Positions 54,547-64,000 of a DNA stretch of 64,000 nt are shown here, in pieces. A program made the translations under genes and the position numbers. Source of the stretch: Caulobacter soli (GTDB taxonomy: Bacteria > Pseudomonadota > Alphaproteobacteria > Caulobacterales > Caulobacteraceae); NCBI RefSeq assembly GCF_011045195.1, contig NZ_CP049199.1:2976001-3040000 (forward strand). Direction: 5' to 3'. Below the pieces are notes generated by a model, which saw only the letters and a program-made list of their open reading frames with translations, was not told the DNA's origin and did no database searches. Position 1 is the first letter of the stretch. Each line of letters begins with the position of its first letter.

Positions 54547-54574
54547 ACGCCCCGGAGGGAAACCTCCGGGGCGT
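54547..54574. terminator. Hairpin terminator between the small periplasmic gene and hppA
   Basis: Perfect 12-base-pair stem ACGCCCCGGAGG/CCTCCGGGGCGT with a GAAA loop. Four T follow on the minus strand only (CGTTTTC), so it best ends hppA transcription; it may also slow transcripts from the left. Confidence 0.75.
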
Positions 54575-54598
54575 CGTCATGTCAGGTTATCGGTTCGA

Positions 54599-56737
54599 TC
54601 AGATCCCGTGGGCCAGCACCGCCAGCAGCAGCAGGGCCACGATGTTGGTGATCTTGATCATCGGGTTCACGGCGGGACCCGAGGTGTCCTTGTAGGGGTC
54701 GCCGACGGTGTCGCCCGTGACGGCGGCCTTGTGGGTGTCGCCGCCCTTCTTGTGGACCACGCCGTCCTTGTCGGTGAAGCCTTCCTCGATCACCTTCTTG
54801 GCGTTGTCCCAGGCGCCGCCGCCGCTGGTCATCGAGATGGCGACGAACAGGCCGGTGACGATCACGCCCATCAGCATGGCGCCGAGCGAGGCGAACGCGT
54901 CGACCTTGCCGGCGATGGCCTTGATCACGAAGAACAGCACCACCGGCGAAACCACCGGCAGCAGGGACGGCACGATCATCTCGCGGATCGCCGCCTTGGT
55001 CAGGATGTCCACGGCCTTGCCGTATTCCGGCTTGGTCTCGTAGGTCATGATGCCCGGGTTCTCGCGGAACTGGCGGCGCACCTCGGCCACGACCGACTCG
55101 GCCGCCCGGCCCACGGCCGTCATCGACATGCCGCCGAACAGGAAGGGCAGCAGCCCCCCGAACAGCAGGCCGACCACGACATAGGGGTTGGACAGGTCAA
55201 AGGTCACCGGACCCATGCCGTCGAAGAAGCTGCCCGCCTCGGCGTGGGCCGAGAAGAACTTCAGGTCCTCGGTATAGGCGGCGAACAGCACCAGCGCGCC
55301 CAGGCCCGCCGAACCGATGGCGTAGCCCTTGGTCACGGCCTTGGTGGTGTTGCCCACGGCGTCCAGGGCGTCGGTGGTGACGCGGACTTCCGGCGGCAGG
55401 CCGGCCATTTCGGCGATGCCGCCGGCGTTGTCGGTGACGGGGCCGAAGGCGTCCAGGGCGACGATGAAGCCGGCCAGGGACAGCATGGTGGTGGTGGCGA
55501 TGGCGATGCCGAACAGGCCCGCCAGGTTATAGGTCACCAGGATGCCGACGATGATGGTCAGGGCCGGCAGGGCCGTGGATTCCAGCGACATGGCCAGACC
55601 CTGGATCACGTTGGTGCCGTGACCCGAGACGGAGGCCTGGGCCACCGACTTCACCGGGCGGAAGTTGGTGCCGGTGTAGTATTCGGTGATCACCACGATC
55701 AGCGCGGTGACGGCCAGGCCGGCCAGGCCGCAGAAGAACAGGGCGTTGGCGTCGAAGCTGCGGTCGCCGACGGTGACGGCGGTCGGCACCAGTTGGTGGA
55801 TCACATAATAGACCGCCGGGATCGACAGCACGCCCGTCACGATCAGGCCCTGATAGAGGGCGCCCATGATGTTCTGCTTCTTGCCCAGACGCACGGCGAA
55901 CGAGCCGATGATCGAGGTGACGATGCAGACCGCGCAGATGGCCAGCGGCAGCAGCATCATCGACGACACCGCCTCGGTCCCGCGGAAGAAGATCGCCGCC
56001 AGCACCATGGTGGCGACCGTGGTCACCGCATAGGTCTCGAACAGGTCGGCGGCCATGCCGGCGCAGTCGCCGACATTGTCGCCCACGTTGTCGGCGATGG
56101 TCGCGGCGTTGCGGGGGTCATCTTCCGGAATGCCGGCTTCGACCTTGCCCACCAGATCGCCGCCCACGTCGGCGCCCTTGGTGAAGATGCCGCCGCCCAG
56201 ACGGGCGAAGATCGAGATCAGGCTGGCGCCGAAGCCCAGCGAGACCAGCGAGTCGACCACCACGCGGTCGGTGCCGGCATGTCCCGTCTGCAGCAGGAGG
56301 GCGAAATAGCCGGCCACGCCGATCAGGGCGAAGCCCGCCACCAGCATGCCGGTCACGGCGCCGGAGGTGAAGGCCATCTTCAGGCCCGCCGCCAGGCTCT
56401 CGGACGAGGCCTGGGCGGTGCGGACATTGGCCCGGACCGAGATCAGCATGCCCGCGAAGCCGGCCGCGCCCGACAGGATCGCGCCCAGGGCGAAGCCGAC
56501 CGGCTGTTCCCACGACTTGAAGAAGAAGCCCAGCAGGGCGATGACCACCACGCCGACGATCGCGATCGTCGTGTACTGGCGGTTCAGATAGGCTTGGGCG
56601 CCCTCCTGGATCGCCCCGGCGATTTCTTGCATTTTCGCATTACCGGGCGAGGCCCGCATCAACGACGCCGTCTGCACGGCGCCGTACAGCACCGCCAGCA
56701 GCCCGGCCCCAATGGCCACATAAAGCCAAGAACTCAT
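54599..56737 (-). CDS. hppA: Membrane-bound proton-pumping pyrophosphatase (K+-independent type)
   Basis: 712 residues with about 16 membrane helices. It splits pyrophosphate and pumps H+ out of the cytoplasm. The substrate site is in [19 protein letters not shown] and [20 protein letters not shown]; a second site is [18 protein letters not shown] and the C-terminal [18 protein letters not shown]. The Lys in [17 protein letters not shown] marks the K+-independent subgroup, where K+-dependent enzymes have Ala. The terminator at 54547-54574 ends it. Confidence 0.96.
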   Translation of the reverse strand: MSSWLYVAIGAGLLAVLYGAVQTASLMRASPGNAKMQEIAGAIQEGAQAYLNRQYTTIAIVGVVVIALLGFFFKSWEQPVGFALGAILSGAAGFAGMLISVRANVRTAQASSESLAAGLKMAFTSGAVTGMLVAGFALIGVAGYFALLLQTGHAGTDRVVVDSLVSLGFGASLISIFARLGGGIFTKGADVGGDLVGKVEAGIPEDDPRNAATIADNVGDNVGDCAGMAADLFETYAVTTVATMVLAAIFFRGTEAVSSMMLLPLAICAVCIVTSIIGSFAVRLGKKQNIMGALYQGLIVTGVLSIPAVYYVIHQLVPTAVTVGDRSFDANALFFCGLAGLAVTALIVVITEYYTGTNFRPVKSVAQASVSGHGTNVIQGLAMSLESTALPALTIIVGILVTYNLAGLFGIAIATTTMLSLAGFIVALDAFGPVTDNAGGIAEMAGLPPEVRVTTDALDAVGNTTKAVTKGYAIGSAGLGALVLFAAYTEDLKFFSAHAEAGSFFDGMGPVTFDLSNPYVVVGLLFGGLLPFLFGGMSMTAVGRAAESVVAEVRRQFRENPGIMTYETKPEYGKAVDILTKAAIREMIVPSLLPVVSPVVLFFVIKAIAGKVDAFASLGAMLMGVIVTGLFVAISMTSGGGAWDNAKKVIEEGFTDKDGVVHKKGGDTHKAAVTGDTVGDPYKDTSGPAVNPMIKITNIVALLLLAVLAHGI

Positions 56738-56969
56738 CAGTAATCCGCCCTCTTTGCGTTTCCATCACGAGAGGGTCGCCGGCTTGGCGGGATACGATCA
56801 TGAAAGACCGCCCCCAGCCGCGCACGGTGGACGGGCCTATTGGCCTCTTGCCCCCTCGATGCTCCCTGATGGCGTCGACACGACGCCAAGACGACGACAG
56901 TGCCAAATGGCCGCAGGGTGTCAACCGCTTGCGGGAACAGCGTTCCGTCGGGGTCGGGCGTGGAGAGCG

Positions 56970-57494
56970 CTAGGGGACGATGTTGGGGTCGCCGGCCGTC
57001 TCCACGGGCGCGGCCCGCTTGGCCTGGGTTCCCGGCTTGGGCGGCGGCGCGATGAAGTTGCGCGGCGTCTGCTTGACGATGGTGACCAGCGCCACCTTGC
57101 CCGGTCCGATCAAGCCGTTGGTCTCGCGCAGGATCGAGGCCTTCAGCCGGGTCTCGTCGAGGGCGACATAGCTGTCTGGCCGCACGAAGGGCTTGCTGTG
57201 AGCTTCGCGGACGATGGCGTCGCGCAGCATCGGCTCCTTGCCCTCGAAGACCACGGGCAGCACGCCCTCCTTCAGGGTGAGGGTCATCTGCAGGAAGACG
57301 TAGTTGATCAGCTTGCCGTTCACGATCACCGGTAGGGCCATCGACTGCAGCTTGATCACCGGATCGGGCGCGGCCTCGCCTTCCTTGCCCTCCTTCTTCT
57401 CCTTCTTGGCCGAGCGCGCGAAGGCCGGCGTCGCCAGCAGGGCCAGCGAGGCGGTCAGGAAGGCGCGGCGGGCGATGGGCGCGGGACGGGTCAT
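56970..57494 (-). CDS. Exported protein, FliL-like C-terminal pattern
   Basis: 174 residues. The N-terminus PIARRAFLTASLALLATPAF has a twin-Arg motif (RRAFL) and a cleavage AFA-R, so it may use Tat. After a Lys/Glu linker (KKEKKEGKEGEAA) a domain with LINYVFLQMTLTLKEG, a middle region ending MLRDAIVREAHSK and LIGPGKVALVTIV follows. The strand-helix-strand order resembles the periplasmic domain of FliL, but flagellar context is missing. Start 57494 is chosen over 57500 and a TTG at 57512. Confidence 0.58.
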   Translation of the reverse strand: MTRPAPIARRAFLTASLALLATPAFARSAKKEKKEGKEGEAAPDPVIKLQSMALPVIVNGKLINYVFLQMTLTLKEGVLPVVFEGKEPMLRDAIVREAHSKPFVRPDSYVALDETRLKASILRETNGLIGPGKVALVTIVKQTPRNFIAPPPKPGTQAKRAAPVETAGDPNIVP

Positions 57495-57604
57495 GCCCAT
57501 CGCCTTAACCAAGAAGGCTTGAGGTTTGGTTGCCGGACGGCGGCGCGACCCTTGCCTCCCGTCGCCCAGCCTTCATTCTGCGCGGAAGTCTGGGGGGTCA
57601 TTCC

Positions 57605-58909
57605 ATGAAGTCAGCCTTTGGCGCCGTCGCCGCGAGCTTCGTCCTGTCTTCGACGGCGTGGGCCGCCGAGCCCTGGACGGGCGCCTGGCCGACCTTCGTG
57701 AAATTCGCCAACGGCGCCAGCGCGGCCACCTTGGTCCTTTCGGAGGAGAACGGCGCGATCAGCGGAACTTCAGGACCGCTGGACGAGAACGGATACTGGC
57801 CGCTGGTCGTCAAAGGTCGGTCGACCGTCGCCGGCGCGACGCTGAACTTCCTGCGTCGCGACAAGCCGGTCGGAACCGTGGTCCTGACCCGCAACGCCGG
57901 CGGCTTCATGGGGACGGGCGCGCTGTATGGCGTGGCGGTGCGCATGACCGGGACCTCCGCCGCCGCGCCCAAGCCGGCTGTCCGGCGCGAGTTCACGCCC
58001 CAGACCTATTCGACCCGTTTCGATGGTCAAATTCCGCCCGTGCTGCATCTGTCGCCGGGCGATGCGGTGAAGACCTCGACGCTGGACAACGAGGGACGCG
58101 ACCGGACGCTGGCGTGGCGGGGCATGCCGGGCAACACCCTGACCGGGCCCTTCTATGTCGACGGAGCCATGCCCGGCGACACCCTGGTGGTCCGTCTCGA
58201 CAGCGTCACGCTCAACCGCGATGTCGCCCACATGGCTTCGAGCCGCCTGAACGGGAAGGCCGTGCAGGCCGGCCACGTCCAGACGCCGGTCCCAGGCTGG
58301 AACCGGGATTGGACGCTGGACCGCGACAAGGGCGCCGCGCGGCCCGCTTCGGCCAGCGGTCGGCTGGCCGGCCTCGCCCTGCCCCTGGCGCCGATGGTCG
58401 GTTCGATCGGCGTCGCGCCGCCCAGCAACCAGGGCCTGGCCGCCGGCGACCTGGGCTTTCACGGCGGCAATCTCGACTACAGGCGGCTGACCGCCGGCGT
58501 GACGCTGTACTTCCCGGTTTATCAGGCTGGAGCCCTGCTCTCGCTCGGCGACGGCCACGCCTTGCAGGGCGACGGCGAGATCACCGGCCAGGGGCTGGAG
58601 ACTTCGCTCGACGTGACCTTCACGGTCGACCTGATCAAGGGTCGCAATCTGGGCCAGGTCTGGAGCGAGGATTCCGAGTTCGTCATGGTGTCGGGGATCG
58701 ACAACTCGCTGGACGACTCTCTGAAAATGGCGACCAGCGGCTTGGCGCGATGGCTGGCCGAGCGCTACGGCCTCAACGATTCCGAGATCGCCGCCCTGCT
58801 CGGCGCGACCGTGGAATACGACATCGCCGAAGTGGTCGACCCCCGCCCCCACGTCGTGGCCAAGATCAGCAAGAAGACCCTGGCCATGCTGGGCGAGCCC
58901 AGGCCGTGA
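57605..58909 (+). CDS. Acetamidase/formamidase family protein, exported
   Basis: 434 residues. A signal peptide (FGAVAASFVLSSTAWA-AEP) is followed by an extra lipocalin-like beta domain of about 120 residues (TLVLSEENGAISGTSGPLDE), then the acetamidase/formamidase domain from about 130: PPVLHLSPGDAVKTSTLDNE, PFYVDGAMPGDTLVVRLDSV and GDLGFHGGNLDYRRLTAGVT. The His and Asp metal ligands are visible. The secreted location is unusual; the substrate is probably an extracellular amide. Confidence 0.85.
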   Translation: MKSAFGAVAASFVLSSTAWAAEPWTGAWPTFVKFANGASAATLVLSEENGAISGTSGPLDENGYWPLVVKGRSTVAGATLNFLRRDKPVGTVVLTRNAGGFMGTGALYGVAVRMTGTSAAAPKPAVRREFTPQTYSTRFDGQIPPVLHLSPGDAVKTSTLDNEGRDRTLAWRGMPGNTLTGPFYVDGAMPGDTLVVRLDSVTLNRDVAHMASSRLNGKAVQAGHVQTPVPGWNRDWTLDRDKGAARPASASGRLAGLALPLAPMVGSIGVAPPSNQGLAAGDLGFHGGNLDYRRLTAGVTLYFPVYQAGALLSLGDGHALQGDGEITGQGLETSLDVTFTVDLIKGRNLGQVWSEDSEFVMVSGIDNSLDDSLKMATSGLARWLAERYGLNDSEIAALLGATVEYDIAEVVDPRPHVVAKISKKTLAMLGEPRP

Positions 58910-58915
58910 CCGCCG

Positions 58916-59989
58916 TCAGCCGTGCAGCCAGCCCAGGCGTTCGGGGGTGATGTCCTTGCCCTTGAACAGGGCGCAGATCCCCTCGCCTTCCACGAACTCG
59001 CCGATGTCGCGCACGGGCACGCCGGCGGCCATGGCGGCGGCCTGGAAGGCGGCCACGTCGGTGGGATCGACGGCGCAGACGATCTCGTAGTCATCGCCGC
59101 CCGAGGCCAGCGACATCCGTGCTTCGCCGGCTTCCGGCTGGGCGCCCAGCCAGTGGCGGGCGCCGGGCGACAGCGGCAGGCGGTCCAGGTCGACCTTGAC
59201 CCGCAAGCCGCTGGCCTTGGCCACGTGGGCGGCGTCGGCCAGCAGGCCGTCGGAGACGTCGGCGGCGGCGCGGGCGTAGGCGCGCAGGGCGTCGCGGATG
59301 GCCAGGCGCGGCGGCGGCAGGCGATAGCGGCGCACCAGGCCGCCGTCGGGATCCTCGACCTCGCCCCAGTGGGCCAGCAGGCCCAGCCAGCCGTCGCCGA
59401 TCGTGCCGGACACCATCAACCGGTCGCCGACCCGCGCGCCCTTGCGCAGCACGGCGTCGCCGCTGGGCACCCAGCCCAGGAAGGTGGCCGAGACCACCAT
59501 CGGACCCGAGGTGGTGACCGTGTCGCCGCCCAGCAGGCTGACATCGTAGAGCTCACCGTCCTCGGCCAGGCCTTGGGCGAAGGTCTCGCGGTCGGTGAGC
59601 GTCGTGCCCGAGGGCCAGCCCACGGCCAGGAAGTAGCCGTAAGGGACCGCGCCCTTGGCGGCCAGGTCGGAGAGATTGGTGCGCAGCAGCCGCTTGGCCA
59701 CCACGTCCAGGTCCTCGCCGGCCAGGAAGTGCACGCCGGCGACCATGGCGTCCTTGGTGATCACCAGGTCGTAGCCGGGACGCGAGGGCAGCACGGCCGC
59801 GTCGTCCAGCAGGCTGAGCGCCGCGGCGTCGCCACGGGTCAGCGGCCGCAGCAGCCGCTCGATCAGGCCGAATTCGTCGACAGGCGGCGCCGCGGCGGGC
59901 GTCGCGGCCTCGTCGAACCACGCGTCGTCGACCGCCGGCGCTTCCGCCGTCGGTTCGTCGAACCAGTCGTCGTCAGCCTCTGGCGTCAC
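58916..59989 (-). CDS. thiL: Thiamine-monophosphate kinase
   Basis: 357 residues from GTG 59989. It phosphorylates thiamine phosphate to the active diphosphate. [20 protein letters not shown] starts the core; [58 protein letters not shown] and [18 protein letters not shown] bind ATP and Mg2+. Before the core is an acidic tail of about 37 residues with two DDxWFDE copies, absent from standard ThiL. It overlaps nusB by 17 bases, so the three genes ribH-nusB-thiL are translationally linked. Confidence 0.94.
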   Translation of the reverse strand: MTPEADDDWFDEPTAEAPAVDDAWFDEAATPAAAPPVDEFGLIERLLRPLTRGDAAALSLLDDAAVLPSRPGYDLVITKDAMVAGVHFLAGEDLDVVAKRLLRTNLSDLAAKGAVPYGYFLAVGWPSGTTLTDRETFAQGLAEDGELYDVSLLGGDTVTTSGPMVVSATFLGWVPSGDAVLRKGARVGDRLMVSGTIGDGWLGLLAHWGEVEDPDGGLVRRYRLPPPRLAIRDALRAYARAAADVSDGLLADAAHVAKASGLRVKVDLDRLPLSPGARHWLGAQPEAGEARMSLASGGDDYEIVCAVDPTDVAAFQAAAMAAGVPVRDIGEFVEGEGICALFKGKDITPERLGWLHG

Positions 59990-60434
59990 GCGCGATGGCG
60001 TCCAGGGCGCCGTTGATGAAACCGGATTCCGGTCCCTCGAAGAAGGATTTGGCGATCTCGACATATTCGTCGATCACGACCTCTTTGGGCACATCGGGGC
60101 GATGCATCAGCTCATAGGCCCCCGCGCGCAGCACGGCGCGGGCCGTGGCGTCCAGGCGCTCCAGCTTCCAGCCCGAGGCCAGGCGCTTGACGATGGCCTG
60201 ATCGACGGCGGCCTGGTGGCCCACGACGCCCTTGGCCAGTTCGGCGAAGAAGGTCTCGTCGGCCTGGGCCAGGCGGTCGGTGTCCGGACCATCGACATCA
60301 CGGTCGAAGCGATGCTCGGAGAATTCGCGGACCACCGCGTCGACGCCGACGCCGGACACTTCCATCTGGTACAGGGCCTGGACGGCGGCCAGGCGGGCCA
60401 CCGAGCGCGGCTGGATGCGATCGCCCCGGCTCAT
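59973..60434 (-). CDS. nusB: Transcription antitermination factor NusB
   Basis: 153 residues. All-helical NusB fold: [20 protein letters not shown], then [40 protein letters not shown] and [20 protein letters not shown] ending [13 protein letters not shown]. It works with NusA, NusE and NusG at rRNA operons. Its ATG overlaps the ribH stop. Confidence 0.96.
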   Translation of the reverse strand: MSRGDRIQPRSVARLAAVQALYQMEVSGVGVDAVVREFSEHRFDRDVDGPDTDRLAQADETFFAELAKGVVGHQAAVDQAIVKRLASGWKLERLDATARAVLRAGAYELMHRPDVPKEVVIDEYVEIAKSFFEGPESGFINGALDAIARDARG

Positions 60435-60895
60435 CGCGCTTGTCCCAGCAGTTGACGCTTCAAACCCACGATCTCCAGACATTCCCGCGCGGCCTTGCCG
60501 CCCCGGTCGCCTTCCGACGTCCGGGCCCGGCTCCAGGCCTGGTCCTCTTCCTCGACGGTCAGCACGCCGTAGCCGATGGCCAGGCGCTTGCCGAACGACA
60601 GGTCGTTGAGCCCGCGCGCGGTCTCGTTGGCCATGATCTCGGAATGATAGGTCTCGCCCCGGATATTGACGCCCAGCGCCACATAGCCGTCATAGCGCAC
60701 GCCGACGGGCCGATGACCAGCCTCCTCGGCCAGGGCGATGGCGGTGGGGATCTGCATCGCCTCGGACACGGTGATCACGTCGTACTCGGCGCCCTGGGCG
60801 TCGATCGCCTGCGCCGCACCTTGCAGCAACGCGTCGGAAAGCCCCGAATAGCGCCGGGCCTCCACGATCAGCAGGCGAATCTTGTCTTCCACCAT
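60431..60895 (-). CDS. ribH: 6,7-dimethyl-8-ribityllumazine synthase
   Basis: 154 residues. It joins 5-amino-6-ribitylaminouracil and dihydroxybutanone phosphate in riboflavin synthesis. [20 protein letters not shown] opens the chain; [20 protein letters not shown] carries the catalytic His, [20 protein letters not shown] and [14 protein letters not shown] follow. ribD, ribE and ribBA are not beside it; nrdR is upstream instead. Confidence 0.94.
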   Translation of the reverse strand: MVEDKIRLLIVEARRYSGLSDALLQGAAQAIDAQGAEYDVITVSEAMQIPTAIALAEEAGHRPVGVRYDGYVALGVNIRGETYHSEIMANETARGLNDLSFGKRLAIGYGVLTVEEEDQAWSRARTSEGDRGGKAARECLEIVGLKRQLLGQAR

Positions 60896-61009
60896 AGTCC
60901 TTAGAATTCTCCTCGACGGGACCGGTCACTTCGCACCAAACGGCGCCGTCGCAAAATCGAATCGTAGCCATAGGCGGCTACGCCGCCGAAATCGAATCGT
61001 AGAATGCGC

Positions 61010-61483
61010 CTATAGCTCGTCTTCTGCGACGTCGCTCAAGCCTTCTTGCCCGAGAAACTTTGCGAAATCGCTCGTTTCCCGGAAATCGCGATAGACCGAG
61101 GCGTAACGGACGTAGGCGACGTCATCGAGCGACTTCAGCGCCTTCATCACCATCTCACCCACCGCCGAGGACGGCAGTTCGGTCTCGCCCTGGCTTTCCA
61201 GCTGACGGACGATGCCGTTGACCATCCGCTCGACCCGCTCGGGATCGACCGGGCGCTTGCGCGTGGCGATCGAGATCGAACGCACCAGCTTCTCGCGATC
61301 GAACGGCGAGCGGCGGCCCGAGCGCTTGACGATGGTCAGCTCGCGCAGTTGCACCCGCTCGAAGGTGGTGAATCGGCCGCCGCACTCGGGGCACAGACGA
61401 CGGCGACGGATAGCCGCTCCGTCTTCCGACGGGCGGCTGTCCTTCACCTGGCTTTCCATGTGGCCACAGAACGGGCAGCGCAT
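61010..61483 (-). CDS. nrdR: Transcriptional repressor NrdR
   Basis: 157 residues. [20 protein letters not shown] and [19 protein letters not shown] form a zinc ribbon with four Cys; [20 protein letters not shown] starts an ATP-cone that senses dATP/ATP. NrdR represses ribonucleotide reductase genes. It lies between glyA and ribH, the glyA-nrdR order being typical. Confidence 0.96.
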   Translation of the reverse strand: MRCPFCGHMESQVKDSRPSEDGAAIRRRRLCPECGGRFTTFERVQLRELTIVKRSGRRSPFDREKLVRSISIATRKRPVDPERVERMVNGIVRQLESQGETELPSSAVGEMVMKALKSLDDVAYVRYASVYRDFRETSDFAKFLGQEGLSDVAEDEL

Positions 61484-61514
61484 GATCTAGGCCCTCCCGC
61501 CCGATACAGGCCTA

Positions 61515-62819
61515 TTAGTTGTAGATCGGGAACCGGGCCGTCAAGGCCAGGACTTCCTCGCGCACCTTGGCCTCGACCTCGGCGTTGCCGTCGACGCCGT
61601 TGGTGGCCAGGCCGTTGACGACCTCGCCGATCAGCTGGCCGACGCGCGTGAACTCGGCCGTGCCGAACCCGCGGGTGGTGCCGGCCGGCGTGCCCAGGCG
61701 AATGCCCGAGGTCACGGTGAACGGCGCGGTGTCGAACGGCACGCCGTTCTTGTTGCAGGTCATGTGGGCGCGCTCGAGGCTGTGCTCGGCGTCGCGGCCG
61801 GTCACGCCCTTGGGCCGCAGGTCGACCAGCATCAGGTGGCTGTCGGTGCCGCCCGAGACGATGTTGACGCCCTGGGTCTGCAGCGCCTCGGACAACGCCC
61901 GGGCGTTATCGATCACCTGTTGAGCATAGGCCTTGAAGGCCGGCTGCAGCGCTTCGCCGAAGGCCACGGCCTTGGCGGCGATGACGTGCTCCAGTGGGCC
62001 GCCCTGCAGGCCAGGGAACACCGCCGAATTGACCTTCTTGATGATGGCCTCGTCATTGGTCAGCACCATGCCGCCGCGCGGACCGCGCAGGGTCTTGTGG
62101 GTGGTGGTGGTGACCACGTGGGCGTGCGGAATGGGGCTGGGGAACACGCCGCCGGCCACCAGGCCCGCGAAGTGGGCCATGTCGACCATCAGGTACGCGC
62201 CGACTTCATCGGCGATCTGGCGGAAGCGGGCGAAGTCGATGTGACGGCTGTAGGCGCTGCCGCCAGCGATGATCAGCTTGGGCTTGTTGGCCTTGGCCAC
62301 CTCTTCGACGGCGTCGTAGTCGATCAGCTGGTCCTGCTGGCGCACGGTGTAGGACACCGGCTTGAACCACTTGCCCGACTGGTTGGCCGGGCTGCCGTGG
62401 GTCAGGTGACCGCCGGCAGCCAGGTCCATGCCCAGGAAGGTGTCGCCCGGCTGCAGCAGCGCCATGAACACCGACTGGTTGGCCTGCGAGCCCGAGTGCG
62501 GCTGGACGTTGGCGAAGCCGGCGCCAAACAGGGCCTTGGCCCGCTCGATGGCGATGGTCTCGATCTCGTCCACATACTCGCAGCCGCCGTAGTAGCGCTT
62601 GCCCGGATAACCCTCGGCATACTTGTTGGTCAGGATCGAGCCCTGGGCCTCCAACACGGCGCGCGAGACGATGTTTTCCGAGGCGATCAGCTCGATCTGG
62701 TTCTGCTGGCGGGTCAGCTCCAGGCCGATGCGATCGAAGATGTCACGGTCGGCCGCGGCCAGGTCGGCGCCGAAGAAGGCGCTCTTGTCGGCGGTGATAT
62801 TGTTGGCCGGTGCGGTCAT
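61515..62819 (-). CDS. glyA: Serine hydroxymethyltransferase
   Basis: 434 residues. It makes glycine and methylene-tetrahydrofolate from serine. The PLP Lys is in [53 protein letters not shown] and [14 protein letters not shown] are typical. ATG 62819 fits the standard length; the upstream extension is GC-rich leader. The leader and the divergent mucR share a region with two GANTC sites. Confidence 0.97.
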   Translation of the reverse strand: MTAPANNITADKSAFFGADLAAADRDIFDRIGLELTRQQNQIELIASENIVSRAVLEAQGSILTNKYAEGYPGKRYYGGCEYVDEIETIAIERAKALFGAGFANVQPHSGSQANQSVFMALLQPGDTFLGMDLAAGGHLTHGSPANQSGKWFKPVSYTVRQQDQLIDYDAVEEVAKANKPKLIIAGGSAYSRHIDFARFRQIADEVGAYLMVDMAHFAGLVAGGVFPSPIPHAHVVTTTTHKTLRGPRGGMVLTNDEAIIKKVNSAVFPGLQGGPLEHVIAAKAVAFGEALQPAFKAYAQQVIDNARALSEALQTQGVNIVSGGTDSHLMLVDLRPKGVTGRDAEHSLERAHMTCNKNGVPFDTAPFTVTSGIRLGTPAGTTRGFGTAEFTRVGQLIGEVVNGLATNGVDGNAEVEAKVREEVLALTARFPIYN

Positions 62820-63022
62820 GGACGCTCTCCTGGGGCTGGGAGACTGAAAGGGTCGGACTCGGGCGGGAGTCGGTCGCGCTCTCTTTACCCCCCTTCGCGC
62901 CACGATCAATCCGGGAACCACGCCGCAAGCCGAAGCGTTGCGGAAGAACCGGAGCCAGTACGACTGGCGCGCCCGGTGTTTTGGTGACTTCCAGACGGAC
63001 CCACAGGTTGGGCGGAGCGGGT

Positions 63023-63460
63023 ATGGCGATGGCGTACGGCGAGGCGGAAACCAACGACGACGACGTCGATATCCTGGGTCTCAGCGCCGGAATCGTGGCT
63101 GCCTATGTGGCTCAGAACACGGTGGCGCGCACGGCGATCCCCGAACTCATCCGGTCCGTCCACGGGGCGCTTTCCGCGCTGGGATCCTCGCAGGCCGAGC
63201 AACCCACTGAACGCAACAAGCCCGCCGTGCCGGTCTCGCGCTCGGTGCAGCGCGACTACATCGTCTGCCTGGAAGACGGCAAACGCCTGAAGATGCTCAA
63301 GCGCTACCTGCGCACCCACTACGACATGAGCCCCGAGGAATACCGCCGCAAGTGGTCGCTGCCCGGAGACTATCCGATGGTGGCTCCGGCCTATGCCGAG
63401 CGCCGCTCGGACTTCGCCAAGTCGATCGGACTGGGCAAGGGGAAGATGCGGGGGCGGTAG
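63023..63460 (+). CDS. MucR/Ros-family transcriptional regulator
   Basis: 145 residues. A helical N-terminus ([20 protein letters not shown]) is followed by the Ros/MucR fold: [39 protein letters not shown] and [20 protein letters not shown]. Only one Cys and one His of the Ros zinc finger remain, as in the Caulobacter MucR proteins, which bind AT-rich promoters and influence cell-cycle genes with SciP and CtrA. ATG 63023 has GGAG upstream. It is divergent from glyA. Confidence 0.93.
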   Translation: MAMAYGEAETNDDDVDILGLSAGIVAAYVAQNTVARTAIPELIRSVHGALSALGSSQAEQPTERNKPAVPVSRSVQRDYIVCLEDGKRLKMLKRYLRTHYDMSPEEYRRKWSLPGDYPMVAPAYAERRSDFAKSIGLGKGKMRGR

Positions 63461-63470
63461 AGCGGCGAAC

Positions 63471-63589
63471 ACTTGCCCCCTACGGATCGCTTCGCGATCG
63501 TCTTCCCCCACAGGGGGAAGAGGCTTAAGCGCGAGCCTCCGCCCCCTACTGGGGCGGACAGACGGCGAAGCCGTCAGGTGGGGGCAAGT
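63471..63589. repeat. Palindromic intergenic element, copy 2 (119 bp)
   Basis: Starts ACTTGCCCCC and ends GGGGGCAAGT, with the same internal hairpins as the copy at 48116-48231 but in opposite order: GATCGCTTCGCGATC, CTTCCCCCACAGGGGGAAG, CGCCCCCTACTGGGGCGG and ACGGCGAAGCCGT. It fills the gap between mucR and hemA. Confidence 0.75.
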
Positions 63590-63599
63590 CTTAAGTGAA

Positions 63600-64000
63600 C
63601 TAAGCCGCGTGGCCGCCCATGCGCGCCACGTTGCAGTGCGCCCAGAGCTTTTCCATCGCCGTGACCAGCTTGCGCATCATCTCGTCGGTGTGGAACGGCG
63701 TGGGCGTGAAACGCAGGCGCTCGGTGCCGCGCGGCACGGTCGGATAGTTGATCGGCTGCACATAGACGCCGTGGTCGGCCAGCAGCATGTCGCTGATCAG
63801 CTTGGTGTGGACGGGGTCGCCGACCAGCACCGGGACGATGTGGCTGTCGTTGTCCATCACCGGCAGGCCGGCGGCCTTGAACATCGCCTTCAGGGTCCTG
63901 GCGCGCTCTTGGTGAGCTTCGCGGACTTCGGGATGCTGCTTGAGGTACTTCACGCTGGCCAAGGCGCCGGCGGTGAGCGCGGGCGGCAAGGACGTCGTGA
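63600..64000 (-). CDS. hemA: 5-aminolevulinate synthase, C-terminal part (cut by window end)
   Basis: The visible 133 residues are the C-terminal domain of ALAS: SLPPALTAGALASVKYL, QERARTLKAMFKAAGLPVM, SHIVPVLVGDPVHTKLISDM, LLADHGVYVQPINYPTVPRG and TERLRFTPTPFHTDEMM. ALAS makes aminolevulinate from glycine and succinyl-CoA, the alphaproteobacterial route to heme. The catalytic Lys region is outside the window. Confidence 0.93.
   Translation of the reverse strand, partial: TTSLPPALTAGALASVKYLKQHPEVREAHQERARTLKAMFKAAGLPVMDNDSHIVPVLVGDPVHTKLISDMLLADHGVYVQPINYPTVPRGTERLRFTPTPFHTDEMMRKLVTAMEKLWAHCNVARMGGHAA

Noticed and set aside
54608..56743. Open frame of more than 700 codons antisense to hppA
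   Set aside because: It mirrors hppA over its full length, and hppA has all catalytic motifs.

Overview
The window is a gene-dense, high-GC alphaproteobacterial chromosome segment, most likely from Caulobacter or a close Caulobacteraceae relative. The basis is family-level recognition from the sequence: a MucR-type regulator beside glyA, a lipoprotein of the CC0125/CC1285 type, a two-domain cold-shock protein, an NDUFS4-like complex I subunit, the ihfA-merR, plsX-fabH and ribH-nusB-thiL gene pairs, and HWE-type histidine kinases. No database search was possible.

Layout. 1-8 kb: accessory regulation (XRE regulator, HWE kinase, Crp/Fnr regulator, lipoprotein), then an atypical acyl-CoA dehydrogenase in an operon with a hybrid sensor kinase. 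8-13.7 kb: a compact cyanophycin module with a divergent heme-oxygenase-like iron enzyme, a 66-residue protein, cyanophycin synthetase, an isoaspartyl peptidase and cyanophycinase, the last four nearly contiguous or overlapping. 13.7-27.2 kb: a stress-flavoured region with a membrane alpha/beta hydrolase plus DUF6766 protein, two divergent Crp regulators, DUF6894, a second HWE kinase, an SRPBCC-alcohol dehydrogenase-SDR operon, a DAACS transporter, hemerythrin and a large catalase. Five transcription units here and in the cyanophycin module carry GGAAC-N16-nnTT sequences 20-60 bases before the start codon, resembling promoters of the alphaproteobacterial general stress sigma factor EcfG (SigT in Caulobacter). 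This is the main regulatory hypothesis of the window.

27.2-64 kb is mostly conserved chromosome: five tRNA genes (Arg-TCT, Pro-TGG, two identical Glu-TTC, Pro-GGG), recJ, a brnTA toxin-antitoxin pair, an aminotransferase-hom-glpX-fbp operon, phaC, soxR with a divergent monooxygenase-like gene sharing a SoxR box, argC, rplM-rpsI, alkaline phosphatase, ctaA, ihfA-merR, plsX-fabH, a cytochrome bc1 chaperone, bamE, hppA, an acetamidase, ribH-nusB-thiL, nrdR, glyA, mucR and the end of hemA.

How it fits together: two carbon or nitrogen stores (cyanophycin and polyhydroxyalkanoate) and several oxidative or general-stress functions (catalase, hemerythrin, SoxR) sit close together. The non-coding parts are informative: two inverted copies of a roughly 117 bp element with 10 bp terminal inverted repeats (48116-48231 and 63471-63589), a 129 bp inverted-repeat-bounded segment after the alkaline phosphatase gene, a degraded threefold repeat before tRNA-Arg, and a hairpin that would cover the ribosome binding site of the SoxR-linked gene. 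No CRISPR array, prophage, insertion sequence or rRNA gene was seen.
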